Notes under the pieces: generated by a model
Database searches by the model: none
What the model saw: the letters and a program-made list of their open reading frames with translations, nothing else
Told to the model about the DNA's origin: nothing
Position numbers and translations under genes: made by a program
Part shown: in pieces, positions 17,244 through 24,820 of the stretch
Layout: every line of letters starts with the position of its first letter
Position numbering within the stretch: position 1 is the stretch's first letter
Assembly (NCBI RefSeq): GCF_900104925.1
Contig: NZ_LT629735.1
Coordinates: 1,706,291-1,770,290 of the forward strand
Length of the DNA: 64,000 bases
Source: Opitutus sp. GAS368
Lineage (GTDB): Bacteria; Verrucomicrobiota; Verrucomicrobiia; Opitutales; Opitutaceae
Reading direction: 5' to 3'

Positions 17244-17594
17244 TTACTTGGTCAGACTCTCGAGATATTTCCAGAACTTCGAGTCCTGCTCGAACAGCTG
17301 CTTTTCGCTCACCGGCAGTTTCATCCGGAAAAGGGCGTCCTCCAGCGAGTCCTTGTGCAGGATGTAATGGGTGTGGAGCGTCTCGCCCTGCACCTCGAAA
17401 TAGAAGCGGAAATCGCCGGCGCGCAGCCGGTAGAAATCCTTGCCGCCGCGGTGGAACTTGCCCAGCGGCTCGCGCGGGTGCGACAGGTCCGTCGGGCGGA
17501 TCTTGCTGATCGGTTCGATGACGTCCAGCTGCGCCAGTTTATCGAGCTTGTTCAGCTCGCGCATGCTTTGTTCGGAGAAAGTGACCTGATACAT
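17244..17594 (-). CDS. RelE/ParE-fold protein without an adjacent antitoxin
   Basis: A 116-residue protein whose first ~85 residues follow the RelE/ParE pattern: YQVTFSEQSMRELNKLDKLAQ, then LSHPREPLGKFHRGGKDFYRLRAGDFRFYFEVQGETLHTHYI. The C-terminal ~30 residues (RMKLPVSEKQLFEQDSKFWKYLESL) are an added helix. RelE-type toxins cleave mRNA on the ribosome, but no antitoxin gene of the usual size flanks it. The partner in the presumed operon is pssA. It may be a domesticated, non-toxic RelE-fold protein; activity cannot be judged from sequence alone. Confidence 0.7.
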   Translation of the reverse strand: MYQVTFSEQSMRELNKLDKLAQLDVIEPISKIRPTDLSHPREPLGKFHRGGKDFYRLRAGDFRFYFEVQGETLHTHYILHKDSLEDALFRMKLPVSEKQLFEQDSKFWKYLESLTK

Positions 17595-17671
17595 GGTGGG
17601 GGACGCCGCCGTAACCGTGGAGGGATGAACGCGCCTTGTCTAGGCAACGTCACCCCTATATCCCCCTCGGC

Positions 17672-17797
17672 ATGAAAACCAGCTCCGTTTCACCCGCCCT
17701 TTTGACCGCCGCTAGGTGGAGGAAAACGGCGAAGGCGTTCCTGGCCGAGGAGCACGCGGCGGTGGCGCAGCCGCCAGCTCCGGCCCCGGGCAAGTAG
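17672..17797 (+). CDS. possible small peptide (41 aa)
   Basis: An ATG-initiated frame encoding MKTSSVSPALLTAARWRKTAK and a Pro/Ala-rich tail. It lies in the gap between the divergent RelE-like gene and the threonine dehydratase. No family, no membrane segment and no run of Thr or Ile codons that would make it a leader peptide. It may be chance. Confidence 0.2.
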   Translation: MKTSSVSPALLTAARWRKTAKAFLAEEHAAVAQPPAPAPGK

Positions 17798-17842
17798 CCG
17801 CATCTTTGTTGCGCAGCAGGGAGGGCGCGCTAGAACGGCGCC

Positions 17843-19069
17843 ATTAAAACCACCCCGTCCGTCACCCTCGCAGACATTCGCGCTGCCCGCCGGCGCATCG
17901 CCGGCGGCGTCATCGTCTCGCCCTGCCCGGAGTCGATTCCGCTGTCGGAAATAACCGGCGCGCGCGTCTTCTGCAAACTCGACAACTTCCAGCGCACCGG
18001 CTCGTTCAAGGAGCGCGGCGCGCGCAACGCGCTGCTGCAGCTCGAGCCCGCGCAGAAAAAACGCGGCGTCATCGCCGCGTCCGCCGGCAACCACGCCCTC
18101 GGCCTGGCCTACCACGGCCGCCTGCTGCACATCCCGGTCACGGTGGTGATGCCCGACTACGCGCCCCTCATCAAGGTCAGCACCTGCCGGCGGCTCGGCG
18201 CCCGCGTCATCGTGTCCGGCCGCGATTTCGCCGAGGCCCGCGCCCACGCCGACACGCTGGTCGATCAAGAGGGCCTCGCTTACATCCACGGCTTCGACAA
18301 CCCGGCCATCATCGCCGGCCAGGGCACCATGGCGCTCGAGATCCTGGAGCAGGTGAAGGCCATCGATGCCATCGTGTGCCCGATCGGCGGCGCCGGTCTC
18401 ATCGCCGGTCTCGCGGTCGCCGCCAAGGCGCTGCAGCCGCGCATCAGGATCATCGGCGTCGAGTCGGTCGCCACGGCCAGCTTCACCGCCGCCCTGAAGG
18501 CCCGGCGGCCGGTGACGATTCCACGCCGCGCGACGCTCGCCGACGGCCTGGCCGTCCTCAAGGTCGGCGCCAACGCCTTTGAGCTGGCGCGTTCACGCGT
18601 CGACCAGGTCGTGCGCGTGACCGAGGACTGGATCGCGCTCGCCATCCTGCGCATGGTCGAACTGGAGAAGACCGTCGTCGAGGGCGCGGCCGCGGCCCCG
18701 CTGGCCGCGCTGATGGCCGGCCTCCTGCCCGGCTTGCGCGGCAGGAAGGTCGTGCTCACGGTTTGCGGCGGCAACATCGACCCCGCCATCCTCAGCCGCG
18801 TCATCGAGAAGGGCCTCGTGCACGACGGCCGGCTCACGCGCTTCACCGCGGTGATCAGCGACCGGCCGGGCGGCCTGGCCGAGCTCACGCGCGTGGTGGC
18901 CGGGAGCGGCGCAAGCATCAAGGACATCGAGCACGACCGGGCCTTCAGCGGCCCCGACGTCTCGGCGGTCAACGCCGTGTGCACGGTCGAGACGCGCGAC
19001 CACGCCCACATCCGCGAGCTGCACCGGGCGCTGCGCAAGCACGGGTTCCCGGTTTTGGTGGCAAAATGA
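17843..19069 (+). CDS. ilvA: threonine ammonia-lyase (threonine dehydratase) with C-terminal ACT domain
   Basis: A PLP enzyme deaminating threonine to 2-oxobutanoate, the entry to isoleucine synthesis. RTGSFKERGARNALL carries the PLP Lys (~residue 56); SAGNHALG binds the cofactor phosphate region; CPIGGAGLIAGL follows at ~180. The last ~75 residues (TAVISDRPGGLAELTRVVAG onward) are a single ACT domain, as in the short IlvA/TdcB-like class. Homologous sequence extends upstream of every ATG/GTG back to an in-frame TAG at 17831, so I place the start at ATT 17843, giving 408 residues. If ATT is not used, the sequence or start here needs another explanation. Confidence 0.88.
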   Translation: MKTTPSVTLADIRAARRRIAGGVIVSPCPESIPLSEITGARVFCKLDNFQRTGSFKERGARNALLQLEPAQKKRGVIAASAGNHALGLAYHGRLLHIPVTVVMPDYAPLIKVSTCRRLGARVIVSGRDFAEARAHADTLVDQEGLAYIHGFDNPAIIAGQGTMALEILEQVKAIDAIVCPIGGAGLIAGLAVAAKALQPRIRIIGVESVATASFTAALKARRPVTIPRRATLADGLAVLKVGANAFELARSRVDQVVRVTEDWIALAILRMVELEKTVVEGAAAAPLAALMAGLLPGLRGRKVVLTVCGGNIDPAILSRVIEKGLVHDGRLTRFTAVISDRPGGLAELTRVVAGSGASIKDIEHDRAFSGPDVSAVNAVCTVETRDHAHIRELHRALRKHGFPVLVAK

Positions 19070-19070
19070 T

Positions 19071-20357
19071 TCAGCCGGCCGGGGCGGCCCTCCGCCCGAA
19101 GGCTGGATCCACCTTGAGCAGCGCCGTCACCACGAAGGACGGCAGGGTAGTCACGCACACCCAGCCGAAGAAGTTCACGTAGCCGAGGTGCTCCTGGAGC
19201 CAGCCGGCGGCCATGCCCGGCAACATCATGCCGAGCGCCATGAAGCCCGTGCACAGGGCATAGTGTGCGGTCTTATGTTCCCCCTCCGCCACCATCATCA
19301 TGTAAACCATGTAGGCGGTGAAGCCAAAGCCATAGCCAAACTGTTCGAGCGCGATCGCGCTCCCGATGATCGTGACGTTCGCCGGCTGTAGAAGCGCAAG
19401 CCCGAGGAAAACGGCAATGGGCGCATGCATGGCGATGAGCATCGGCCAGAGCAGGCGTTTCAGGCCGAAGCGCGCGATGACCATGCCGCCCAGGATGCCA
19501 CCGACGGTCAGGGCGATCACCCCGACAGTACCGTAAACGATACCGACATCCTTCGTCGTCAGGCCGAGCCCGCCCACCTCGCGCTTGTCGAGCAGGAAGG
19601 GCGTAATGAGCTTCAGCGCCTGCGCCTCCGCGAGCCGGTAGAGCAGCAGGTAGGCCAGCGTCACGCCGATGCCGGGCTTGCGGAAGAAGGCGGCAAACAC
19701 CTCCACAAAACCGAGGAAAAAATTGTGCGTTCGCACCGTGGCGCGATCAGCGGTCGGCTTGGGCAGCGCCATCGCGTGGTAGAAAGACAGCAGGACGAAA
19801 AAAGCGGCCAGCAACCAGAAGATCAAAGTCCAGGCGCGGACCACACTGCCGGTTGATTCCTGCAGCGAGCCGGCCAGATAAACCAGCCCGCCTTGTCCGG
19901 CGATCATCGCCAGCCGGTAGAAGGTGCTGCGCACGCCCACAAACGCCGCCTGCTGATGCGCCGGCATCCCCAGCAGGTAAAACCCGTCGGCTGCGATGTC
20001 GTGCGTCGCCGAACTGAACGCCATCAGCCAGAATACCGCCAGCGTCGCCTGGAAGGCATGGGGCGCCGGCAGGGTTAGCGCCACCAGCGCGAACGCAGCG
20101 CCGAGGACAAATTGCAGGCTGACGATCCAAAGGCGCTTGGTGCGCAACAGGTCCACCAGCGGCGACCAGAGCGGCTTGATGACCCAGGGCAGATAGAGCC
20201 AGCTCGTGTAGAGCGCGATGTCCGTGTTCGAGATCCCGAGATTCTTATACAGGACGACGGCCAGCGTCATCACGACCACGTAGGGAATACCCTGGCCGAA
20301 ATAGAGCGTCGGGATCCAGCGCCAGGGGCGGGGCGAATTGGGGGGCGGGCCTTCCAT
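19071..20357 (-). CDS. MFS permease of the AmpG-like type
   Basis: A 428-residue, roughly 12-helix transporter. The N-terminal WIPTLYFGQGIPYVVVMTLAVVLYKNLG and LPWVIKPLWSPLVDL match the AmpG (muropeptide/anhydro-sugar permease) branch of the major facilitator superfamily. The start is set at ATG 20357 (MEGPPPN), placing about 12 residues before helix 1; the frame is open for 24 more codons. AmpG imports cell-wall recycling products, but close relatives with other substrates exist, so the substrate is not assigned. It converges on ilvA with one base between stops. Confidence 0.8.
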   Translation of the reverse strand: MEGPPPNSPRPWRWIPTLYFGQGIPYVVVMTLAVVLYKNLGISNTDIALYTSWLYLPWVIKPLWSPLVDLLRTKRLWIVSLQFVLGAAFALVALTLPAPHAFQATLAVFWLMAFSSATHDIAADGFYLLGMPAHQQAAFVGVRSTFYRLAMIAGQGGLVYLAGSLQESTGSVVRAWTLIFWLLAAFFVLLSFYHAMALPKPTADRATVRTHNFFLGFVEVFAAFFRKPGIGVTLAYLLLYRLAEAQALKLITPFLLDKREVGGLGLTTKDVGIVYGTVGVIALTVGGILGGMVIARFGLKRLLWPMLIAMHAPIAVFLGLALLQPANVTIIGSAIALEQFGYGFGFTAYMVYMMMVAEGEHKTAHYALCTGFMALGMMLPGMAAGWLQEHLGYVNFFGWVCVTTLPSFVVTALLKVDPAFGRRAAPAG

Positions 20358-20453
20358 CGGGTGGACGGCAACGTGGCGGCCCGTCCCGCCGGGCGCAACG
20401 ATGGAGAACGGCGGCGCCAGCCGCGGCAACAGCGATCGGGCAGACGCGTCCGG

Positions 20454-20813
20454 CTAGATCCACTCGGGTCGCGCCACGGTCTTGTCGCCGCCGGCGCTGC
20501 CGGTGTTCACGGTGGTGGCCGGCTCGAAGAGCAGGACCTCGACCTCCCGGTCCGCGACCGGCCGGTGCTCGGTGCCGCGCGGGACCACGAGGAGGTCGCC
20601 CGCCCGCAGTTCGACGGTGCGGTCGCGGAATTCCATCCGGAATTCGCCGCGCACGACATAAAACAGCTCGTCCTCGTGTTCATGCTGGTGCCACACGAAG
20701 GGCCCCTGGAACTTGACGAGCTTCACGTGCTGGCCGTTCAGCTCCGCGATGATCCTGGGGTTCCAATGGTCGGAGAACCTGGCCAGCTTTTCCACGAGGT
20801 TGATTTTGTCCAT
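20454..20813 (-). CDS. cupin-domain protein
   Basis: A 119-residue single-domain cupin. The two motifs are WHQHEHEDELFYVVRGEFRM (metal-binding His-x-His and Glu) and GDLLVVPRGTEHRPVA (third His). Such small cupins bind Fe, Mn or Zn and act as isomerases, dioxygenases or sugar-binding proteins. Nothing in the neighbourhood fixes the substrate. It lies 96 bases upstream of the AmpG-like gene on the same strand and may be co-transcribed with it. Confidence 0.85.
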   Translation of the reverse strand: MDKINLVEKLARFSDHWNPRIIAELNGQHVKLVKFQGPFVWHQHEHEDELFYVVRGEFRMEFRDRTVELRAGDLLVVPRGTEHRPVADREVEVLLFEPATTVNTGSAGGDKTVARPEWI

Positions 20814-20848
20814 AGGCGGAAGCGACGAGTGAAAAAAGCTGGCCGGCG

Positions 20849-21433
20849 TCAGGCGGAGCCGACGGCTTCACGCACCAGCGCGCCGATCGCGGGCGGCAGG
20901 GCCAGCCCGAGGGCGGCCGACTGCGCCGCCGGGCTCATTTTTTTCCAGGTCTTGCGGAGGATATCGACGAACTTCTCCCGCGGGTAGTCGGCGTGCTGCG
21001 CCGCAAAATCCGCGATCTCGTTTTCCAAAAACACGAGGCACGCCGCGTCCTCGAGCGCCTGGGTGCCGGCGTTGGTTTTCATGGCCGTTTTTGAAACCCA
21101 AGTGGCGGCCTCGTCGGCTTCAGCGGCCGCCACGCCCGCGGCGAGCAGTAGTTCCCTGGCGCGGTCCGCCTGCTTCTTGTAGAGCGACTGGCGCCACTTG
21201 AGGTAGCCGGCCTTGCCGTCGGGGAAAGTCGTGCGGGGAACACTCCAGCGTTCGAGGTGCTGGCAGCGCGCGGCGAGGCGCAGGGTCGGGGTGGCGGCCG
21301 GCACCAGGCGCGCGACCCACGCCTCCATGCGGTCGGCATAAACCAACTCGGCCGCCCGGCCGTCACCGGTGCGTTTCGGGTCGGCGGAATGCGCGGCGTC
21401 GATCAGGGCGCGGGCTTGGGCATGGGCATCCAT
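20849..21433 (-). CDS. DUF4202 family protein
   Basis: A 194-residue soluble protein starting at ATG 21433 (MDAHAQARALIDAAHSADP). Distinctive segments are LVYADRMEAWV, ARCQHLERWSVPRTTFPDGKAG, YLKWRQSLYKKQA and a C-terminal ALEDAACLVFLENE...YPREKFVDILRKTWKKMS. This pattern fits DUF4202, often annotated from genome context only. The His/Asp-containing helices are reminiscent of HD-type hydrolases, but that is speculation. It is divergent from the WYL-like gene. Confidence 0.75.
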   Translation of the reverse strand: MDAHAQARALIDAAHSADPKRTGDGRAAELVYADRMEAWVARLVPAATPTLRLAARCQHLERWSVPRTTFPDGKAGYLKWRQSLYKKQADRARELLLAAGVAAAEADEAATWVSKTAMKTNAGTQALEDAACLVFLENEIADFAAQHADYPREKFVDILRKTWKKMSPAAQSAALGLALPPAIGALVREAVGSA

Positions 21434-21485
21434 CACGGACGGACTCTTGACCCGGGGCGCCGGACGCGCAAGCTCGGGACCGGAT

Positions 21486-21899
21486 ATGAACCGGCGCGGC
21501 TTCCTACGGGCCGTGGGCGCGACCGGGCTGTGGCTTTGGATCCTCGGCCCGGCGCTTTGGGCCGCTGCGCGGAAGAAGACCGTCGAGGAACGGCTCCGTG
21601 AGGCGCTGGCGGAACGCCGCGAGGTGCAATTCAAGTATCACGGCTACGCGCGGTGCGTGGAGCCGCATGCGCTGGGGCGCGCCACGGAAAACCGTCCCGC
21701 CGTGCTCGGCTGGCAGGTCTCGGGCGGCAGCGCGAGCGAGCCGCCGCCCGGCTGGCGGACGTTCGTGCTGGAGGAAATCTCGGCGCTGAAACTGATGCGG
21801 AAAAAATTCGCGCCGCGACCCGATTACCATCCGGAGAAGACAAAACTGAAACTGATCGAGGTTGAGATTGCCTCAGACAGGAAGCTCGCGATGAAATAA
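21486..21899 (+). CDS. WYL-like domain protein with Tat-type signal
   Basis: A 137-residue protein. The N-terminus MNRRGFLRAVGATGLWLWI has the twin-arginine pattern RRGFLR followed by a hydrophobic core ending AALWAAA-like sequence. The remainder (LREALAERREVQFKYHGYARCVEPHALG, RPAVLGWQVSGG, TFVLEEISALKLM) resembles a WYL domain, normally a cytoplasmic ligand sensor in transcription factors. Export of such a domain is unusual. It is followed 16 bases later by the gene at 21916. Confidence 0.6.
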   Translation: MNRRGFLRAVGATGLWLWILGPALWAAARKKTVEERLREALAERREVQFKYHGYARCVEPHALGRATENRPAVLGWQVSGGSASEPPPGWRTFVLEEISALKLMRKKFAPRPDYHPEKTKLKLIEVEIASDRKLAMK

Positions 21900-21915
21900 G
21901 GGAATCAACCGACAC

Positions 21916-23142
21916 ATGGCCTGGCGAATCGACAAGGCGGTGATCCGTGGTGAACTCGACAACCGAGTGCGCGGGTGCGTGACCGGACGGATCTGGTTCG
22001 TGGGAAAAACCGAGCCCATGCTCCTGGAGTTGGCGGGCAATGGTTGGAGGGATCTTGCCGGCCGGCGACTTGAGTTTACCAATCCCGAGCCCCGGCCGAT
22101 GGATCTCGATGACTTGGCCTGGCACCAGAAAGGCATGGTTGGCGACATCACGGCCTCCCGCAGGGTCAAGGTGCCCGACATTCCGCCGGAGCAGATCGGA
22201 GACTACTACACGGCCAAGAAACCTTTCCCGTGGCATTGGGGTAATTCACTCTACCTTGAATGGTTCAGCGAGCGCAACGGCCGCGTAGTCATTGAGACGG
22301 TGGCTTTCGACCTGAAAGTTGCCGGAGAGCCTGCCTGGGAGATGTCCGAGGTCGAGGAGACCGATCAGCGCAAGGCCAACAGCGCGGCCCTGACGGATTT
22401 CATGGACCGACTTGCCGGGGCGGCAGGTGGGACGGCTGGTAAGATCATCGACGATACGCCGGCGGAGTGGGAAGCGCGGCCGCAGACTGAGGAGGAGGCC
22501 GAGGCGATGCAGGCAAGAAGCGAACGCCTGGCCGATTGCATCGAGACCCGGCTCCGACGAGAGGGCGAACAGGCGGACTACGAACAGATCCTCGAGGAAG
22601 AGATTGATCGGCTGCATCGCGAGGAAGGCCGGCCCGAACCCACGCCCGAACAGCTGGCGCGCAACGCAGGGTGGATCGAAGATATGAACCGGGCGGCCGG
22701 AGAGGCACTGGCCAATCCGGACCCCGAGGTGGAAAAGGAGATGGAATTCGAGCACCCGCTGGTGAAGCGCGTGACGGAATTCTCCCTGCAACTGCGCAAT
22801 ACGGCGAAGGCCGGGGGATGGCGGCCGAAAAGCGCGGGCAACGAACACCCCGTGTGCGAACTGCTCGACGCCACGATGATAGCCGGACCTAAACTGGCCG
22901 GGGCGCTCAACGGTCAATATTGGCCGCCCGAGGTGGATTTTTGTGCCCACACGATCGTGCGCCTCAAGCGCGCCCGCGGTTACCTGGAGGATGCGCTGCG
23001 CGCCACGGAATCGTGCCAGGAGGAAAAACTCATCAAGCCGGAGCATCTGGGTCCGATCTCGGGGGAACTGATCGATTTCATCCGGGATACCGACGAACTC
23101 ATCGCCGAGCTTCGGACTAAACTGGAACGCGGAACGGATTGA
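21916..23142 (+). CDS. hypothetical acidic protein, unknown
   Basis: A 408-residue soluble protein. The first ~130 residues are beta-rich (IDKAVIRGELDNRVRGCVTGRIWF, GNGWRDLAGRRLEFTNP, LYLEWFSERNGRVVIETVAFDLKV). The rest is strongly acidic and helical, with Glu-rich stretches and a C-terminal helical part (AGPKLAGALNGQYWPPEVDFCAHTIV; YLEDALRATESCQEE). No family recognised. It lies between the WYL-like gene and a DUF3592-like membrane protein on the same strand with short gaps (16 and 10 bases), suggesting one transcript. Confidence 0.65.
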   Translation: MAWRIDKAVIRGELDNRVRGCVTGRIWFVGKTEPMLLELAGNGWRDLAGRRLEFTNPEPRPMDLDDLAWHQKGMVGDITASRRVKVPDIPPEQIGDYYTAKKPFPWHWGNSLYLEWFSERNGRVVIETVAFDLKVAGEPAWEMSEVEETDQRKANSAALTDFMDRLAGAAGGTAGKIIDDTPAEWEARPQTEEEAEAMQARSERLADCIETRLRREGEQADYEQILEEEIDRLHREEGRPEPTPEQLARNAGWIEDMNRAAGEALANPDPEVEKEMEFEHPLVKRVTEFSLQLRNTAKAGGWRPKSAGNEHPVCELLDATMIAGPKLAGALNGQYWPPEVDFCAHTIVRLKRARGYLEDALRATESCQEEKLIKPEHLGPISGELIDFIRDTDELIAELRTKLERGTD

Positions 23143-23152
23143 ACCAAGCACC

Positions 23153-23950
23153 ATGAAAGTCACGGCGGAAGACATCGCGCAACTGCTGGCCAGCCCGCCG
23201 CCGCGACAGGTGCCGGCGCATGTGGCCCAAGCGGCGGCGGGGGGCGGCAAGGGCGGATGCCTGCCGCTGTTCGGCCTGGTCTTTGGCGGCTTCGGCATGA
23301 TTTTCGTCGTGGCATTCTTTCCCTGGAGATTCCTGGACGACTTCCAGCTGGCGGCCAGCGACCGCACGGCGCCGGGCGAAATCCGCCGCGTGGTCCAGAC
23401 CAACATGTCCCTCAACAAGACGCACGTGGTCCAATACGACTTTGCCTACACGCCGGCCGACGGCCGGGTGCGCGTGGCGAGTTGCTACACCACGGGCCAG
23501 CGCTGGGCCACGGGCGCGGCGGTCACCGTCCGCTACCTGCGCGGCAGCCCCGAAATCGCCTGTGTGGAAGGGGCGCGGTTGAGCAAGGGTGGCTGGAGCG
23601 GGGTATTCGTGGCCATCTTCCCGCTGATCGGTGGAGGCCTCGTCGCATGGTTTTTCGTGGGCCGGAGACGGACGGGCCGTTTGTTGCGCTCGGGCTTGGT
23701 GGCCGAGGTGGACGTCGTGTCGGTCGAGGAGACCAACATGACGGTCAACAACCAGCGGGTCTGCCGGATCGTCCTCGCCGGGCCGGCGCTGGCGGGCGGA
23801 CAACCGGTCACCGTGAAGCGCGTGAGGAAGGCGGATATCGACCTGGCACGCAAACACGCTGGCGAAAAGCAGCCGGTCTTCATCCTCTACGATCCGCGCA
23901 AGGTATCGCGGGTGATTTTCCCCGAGGCGCTGATCGACGCCGAGGCCTAG
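23153..23950 (+). CDS. DUF3592-like membrane protein
   Basis: A 265-residue protein with two membrane helices (LFGLVFGGFGMIFVVAFF, ~42-60, and GVFVAIFPLIGGGLVAWFFVG, ~150-170). Between them lies a beta-rich domain with VQYDFAYTPADGRVRVASCYTTGQRWATGAAVTVRYLRGSPE, like the DUF3592 domain; a second beta-rich domain follows the second helix. Its stop codon TAG (23948) is also the first triplet of the terminal inverted repeat of the element at 23948-24136, so the original 3' end may have been altered by that insertion. Confidence 0.7.
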   Translation: MKVTAEDIAQLLASPPPRQVPAHVAQAAAGGGKGGCLPLFGLVFGGFGMIFVVAFFPWRFLDDFQLAASDRTAPGEIRRVVQTNMSLNKTHVVQYDFAYTPADGRVRVASCYTTGQRWATGAAVTVRYLRGSPEIACVEGARLSKGGWSGVFVAIFPLIGGGLVAWFFVGRRRTGRLLRSGLVAEVDVVSVEETNMTVNNQRVCRIVLAGPALAGGQPVTVKRVRKADIDLARKHAGEKQPVFILYDPRKVSRVIFPEALIDAEA

Positions 23951-24136
23951 CACTGCTCCGTCAGATTCCGACCCACCCCGTCGCTATGCGCTATCGGCTG
24001 TCGCCGGGCTTATGGCCGACAGGCCCCTCTCCAGAGGGGATTATCGCCGACGTTGGTTTGGGTCCCCTCTGGAGAGGGGTGCCCGTCAGGGGGTGTGTGT
24101 CGCCCGGGGCATTCTATACCTAACGGAGTAGTGCTA
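23948..24136. repeat. 189-bp element with 14-bp terminal inverted repeats (MITE-like)
   Basis: The ends read TAGCACTGCTCCGT (23948-23961) and, on the opposite strand, TAGCACTACTCCGT (24136-24123): 13 of 14 bases match. The interior holds further inverted GC-rich segments (two copies of a CCCCTCT...AGAGGGG hairpin around 24022-24080) and no ORF. The leading TAG of each terminus is the stop codon of the flanking convergent genes. It could be a non-autonomous insertion or an elaborate bidirectional terminator. Confidence 0.6.
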
Positions 24137-24706
24137 GTTCAGGTCCCGGTCCTTCCAGTATTTGGTGCCCTGCAGCGTGGCTTGGAGGGCGAGGCCGTTC
24201 TTGGTCAGCTGGTAGAGCTCGACGCCCTCGGTGATGTTGGCCGCGCCGGCGAGCTGCCCGCCTTTGTTGTCGGACTTGGCCGCGGCATCGGCCTGGCCGC
24301 TGAAGTCCCAGCCCTTCTCGACGAATTTATCGAGCTTATCCTTGTCGTAAAAGATGAACACCCCGCGAAAATCCTTCACGCCCAGCCCGAGGCCGATCCC
24401 GGCGGACCCCATCTTCATGAAAGTCTCGTGGCCTTTCCGGTCCACAACGACGCCATGGCCGCCGGCAAAGCTGGCGAAGATTATGTTCACGCCGACGTTG
24501 GAAAACACGGCGTAGCCGGCGGCTTTCTTGATGCGGGCCTTGAGCTCGGGCTTATCCTTGTAGAGGTCGGCCAGCACCGCGTCGCGCATCTCGCGGGTTT
24601 TGTCGCGCCGCTCATCCAGGGCGTCCTTGGCCCGGGCTGGCAGCACCAGGCCCGTGCACAACGCGGTGAGAACGAGAAGGGGAAGGAAGCGGCGCAGGAA
24701 GACCAT
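24134..24706 (-). CDS. SYLF (YSC84/DUF500) domain exported protein
   Basis: A 190-residue protein starting at ATG 24706 with a signal peptide (LRRFLPLLVLTALCTGLVLPARA). The mature part is a SYLF/YSC84 domain: KKAAGYAVFSNVGVNIIFASFAGGHGVV and GSAGIGLGLGVKDFRGVFIFYDKDKLDKFV, ending ELYQLTKNGLALQATLQGTKYW. SYLF domains bind phospholipids; in Gram-negative bacteria such proteins are periplasmic or outer-membrane-associated. Its TAG stop coincides with the right terminus of the 189-bp element. Confidence 0.88.
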   Translation of the reverse strand: MVFLRRFLPLLVLTALCTGLVLPARAKDALDERRDKTREMRDAVLADLYKDKPELKARIKKAAGYAVFSNVGVNIIFASFAGGHGVVVDRKGHETFMKMGSAGIGLGLGVKDFRGVFIFYDKDKLDKFVEKGWDFSGQADAAAKSDNKGGQLAGAANITEGVELYQLTKNGLALQATLQGTKYWKDRDLN

Positions 24707-24820
24707 GCGGCTATTCAGGCAGCGCCGGGACGCGGGGCAAAGGCAAATCACCGGGCTGGGGAATGACCCCCGGGCAACCTCGGGCCAGCAGGCCCACCCT
24801 TGGGATTCCGGAAACCGGAA

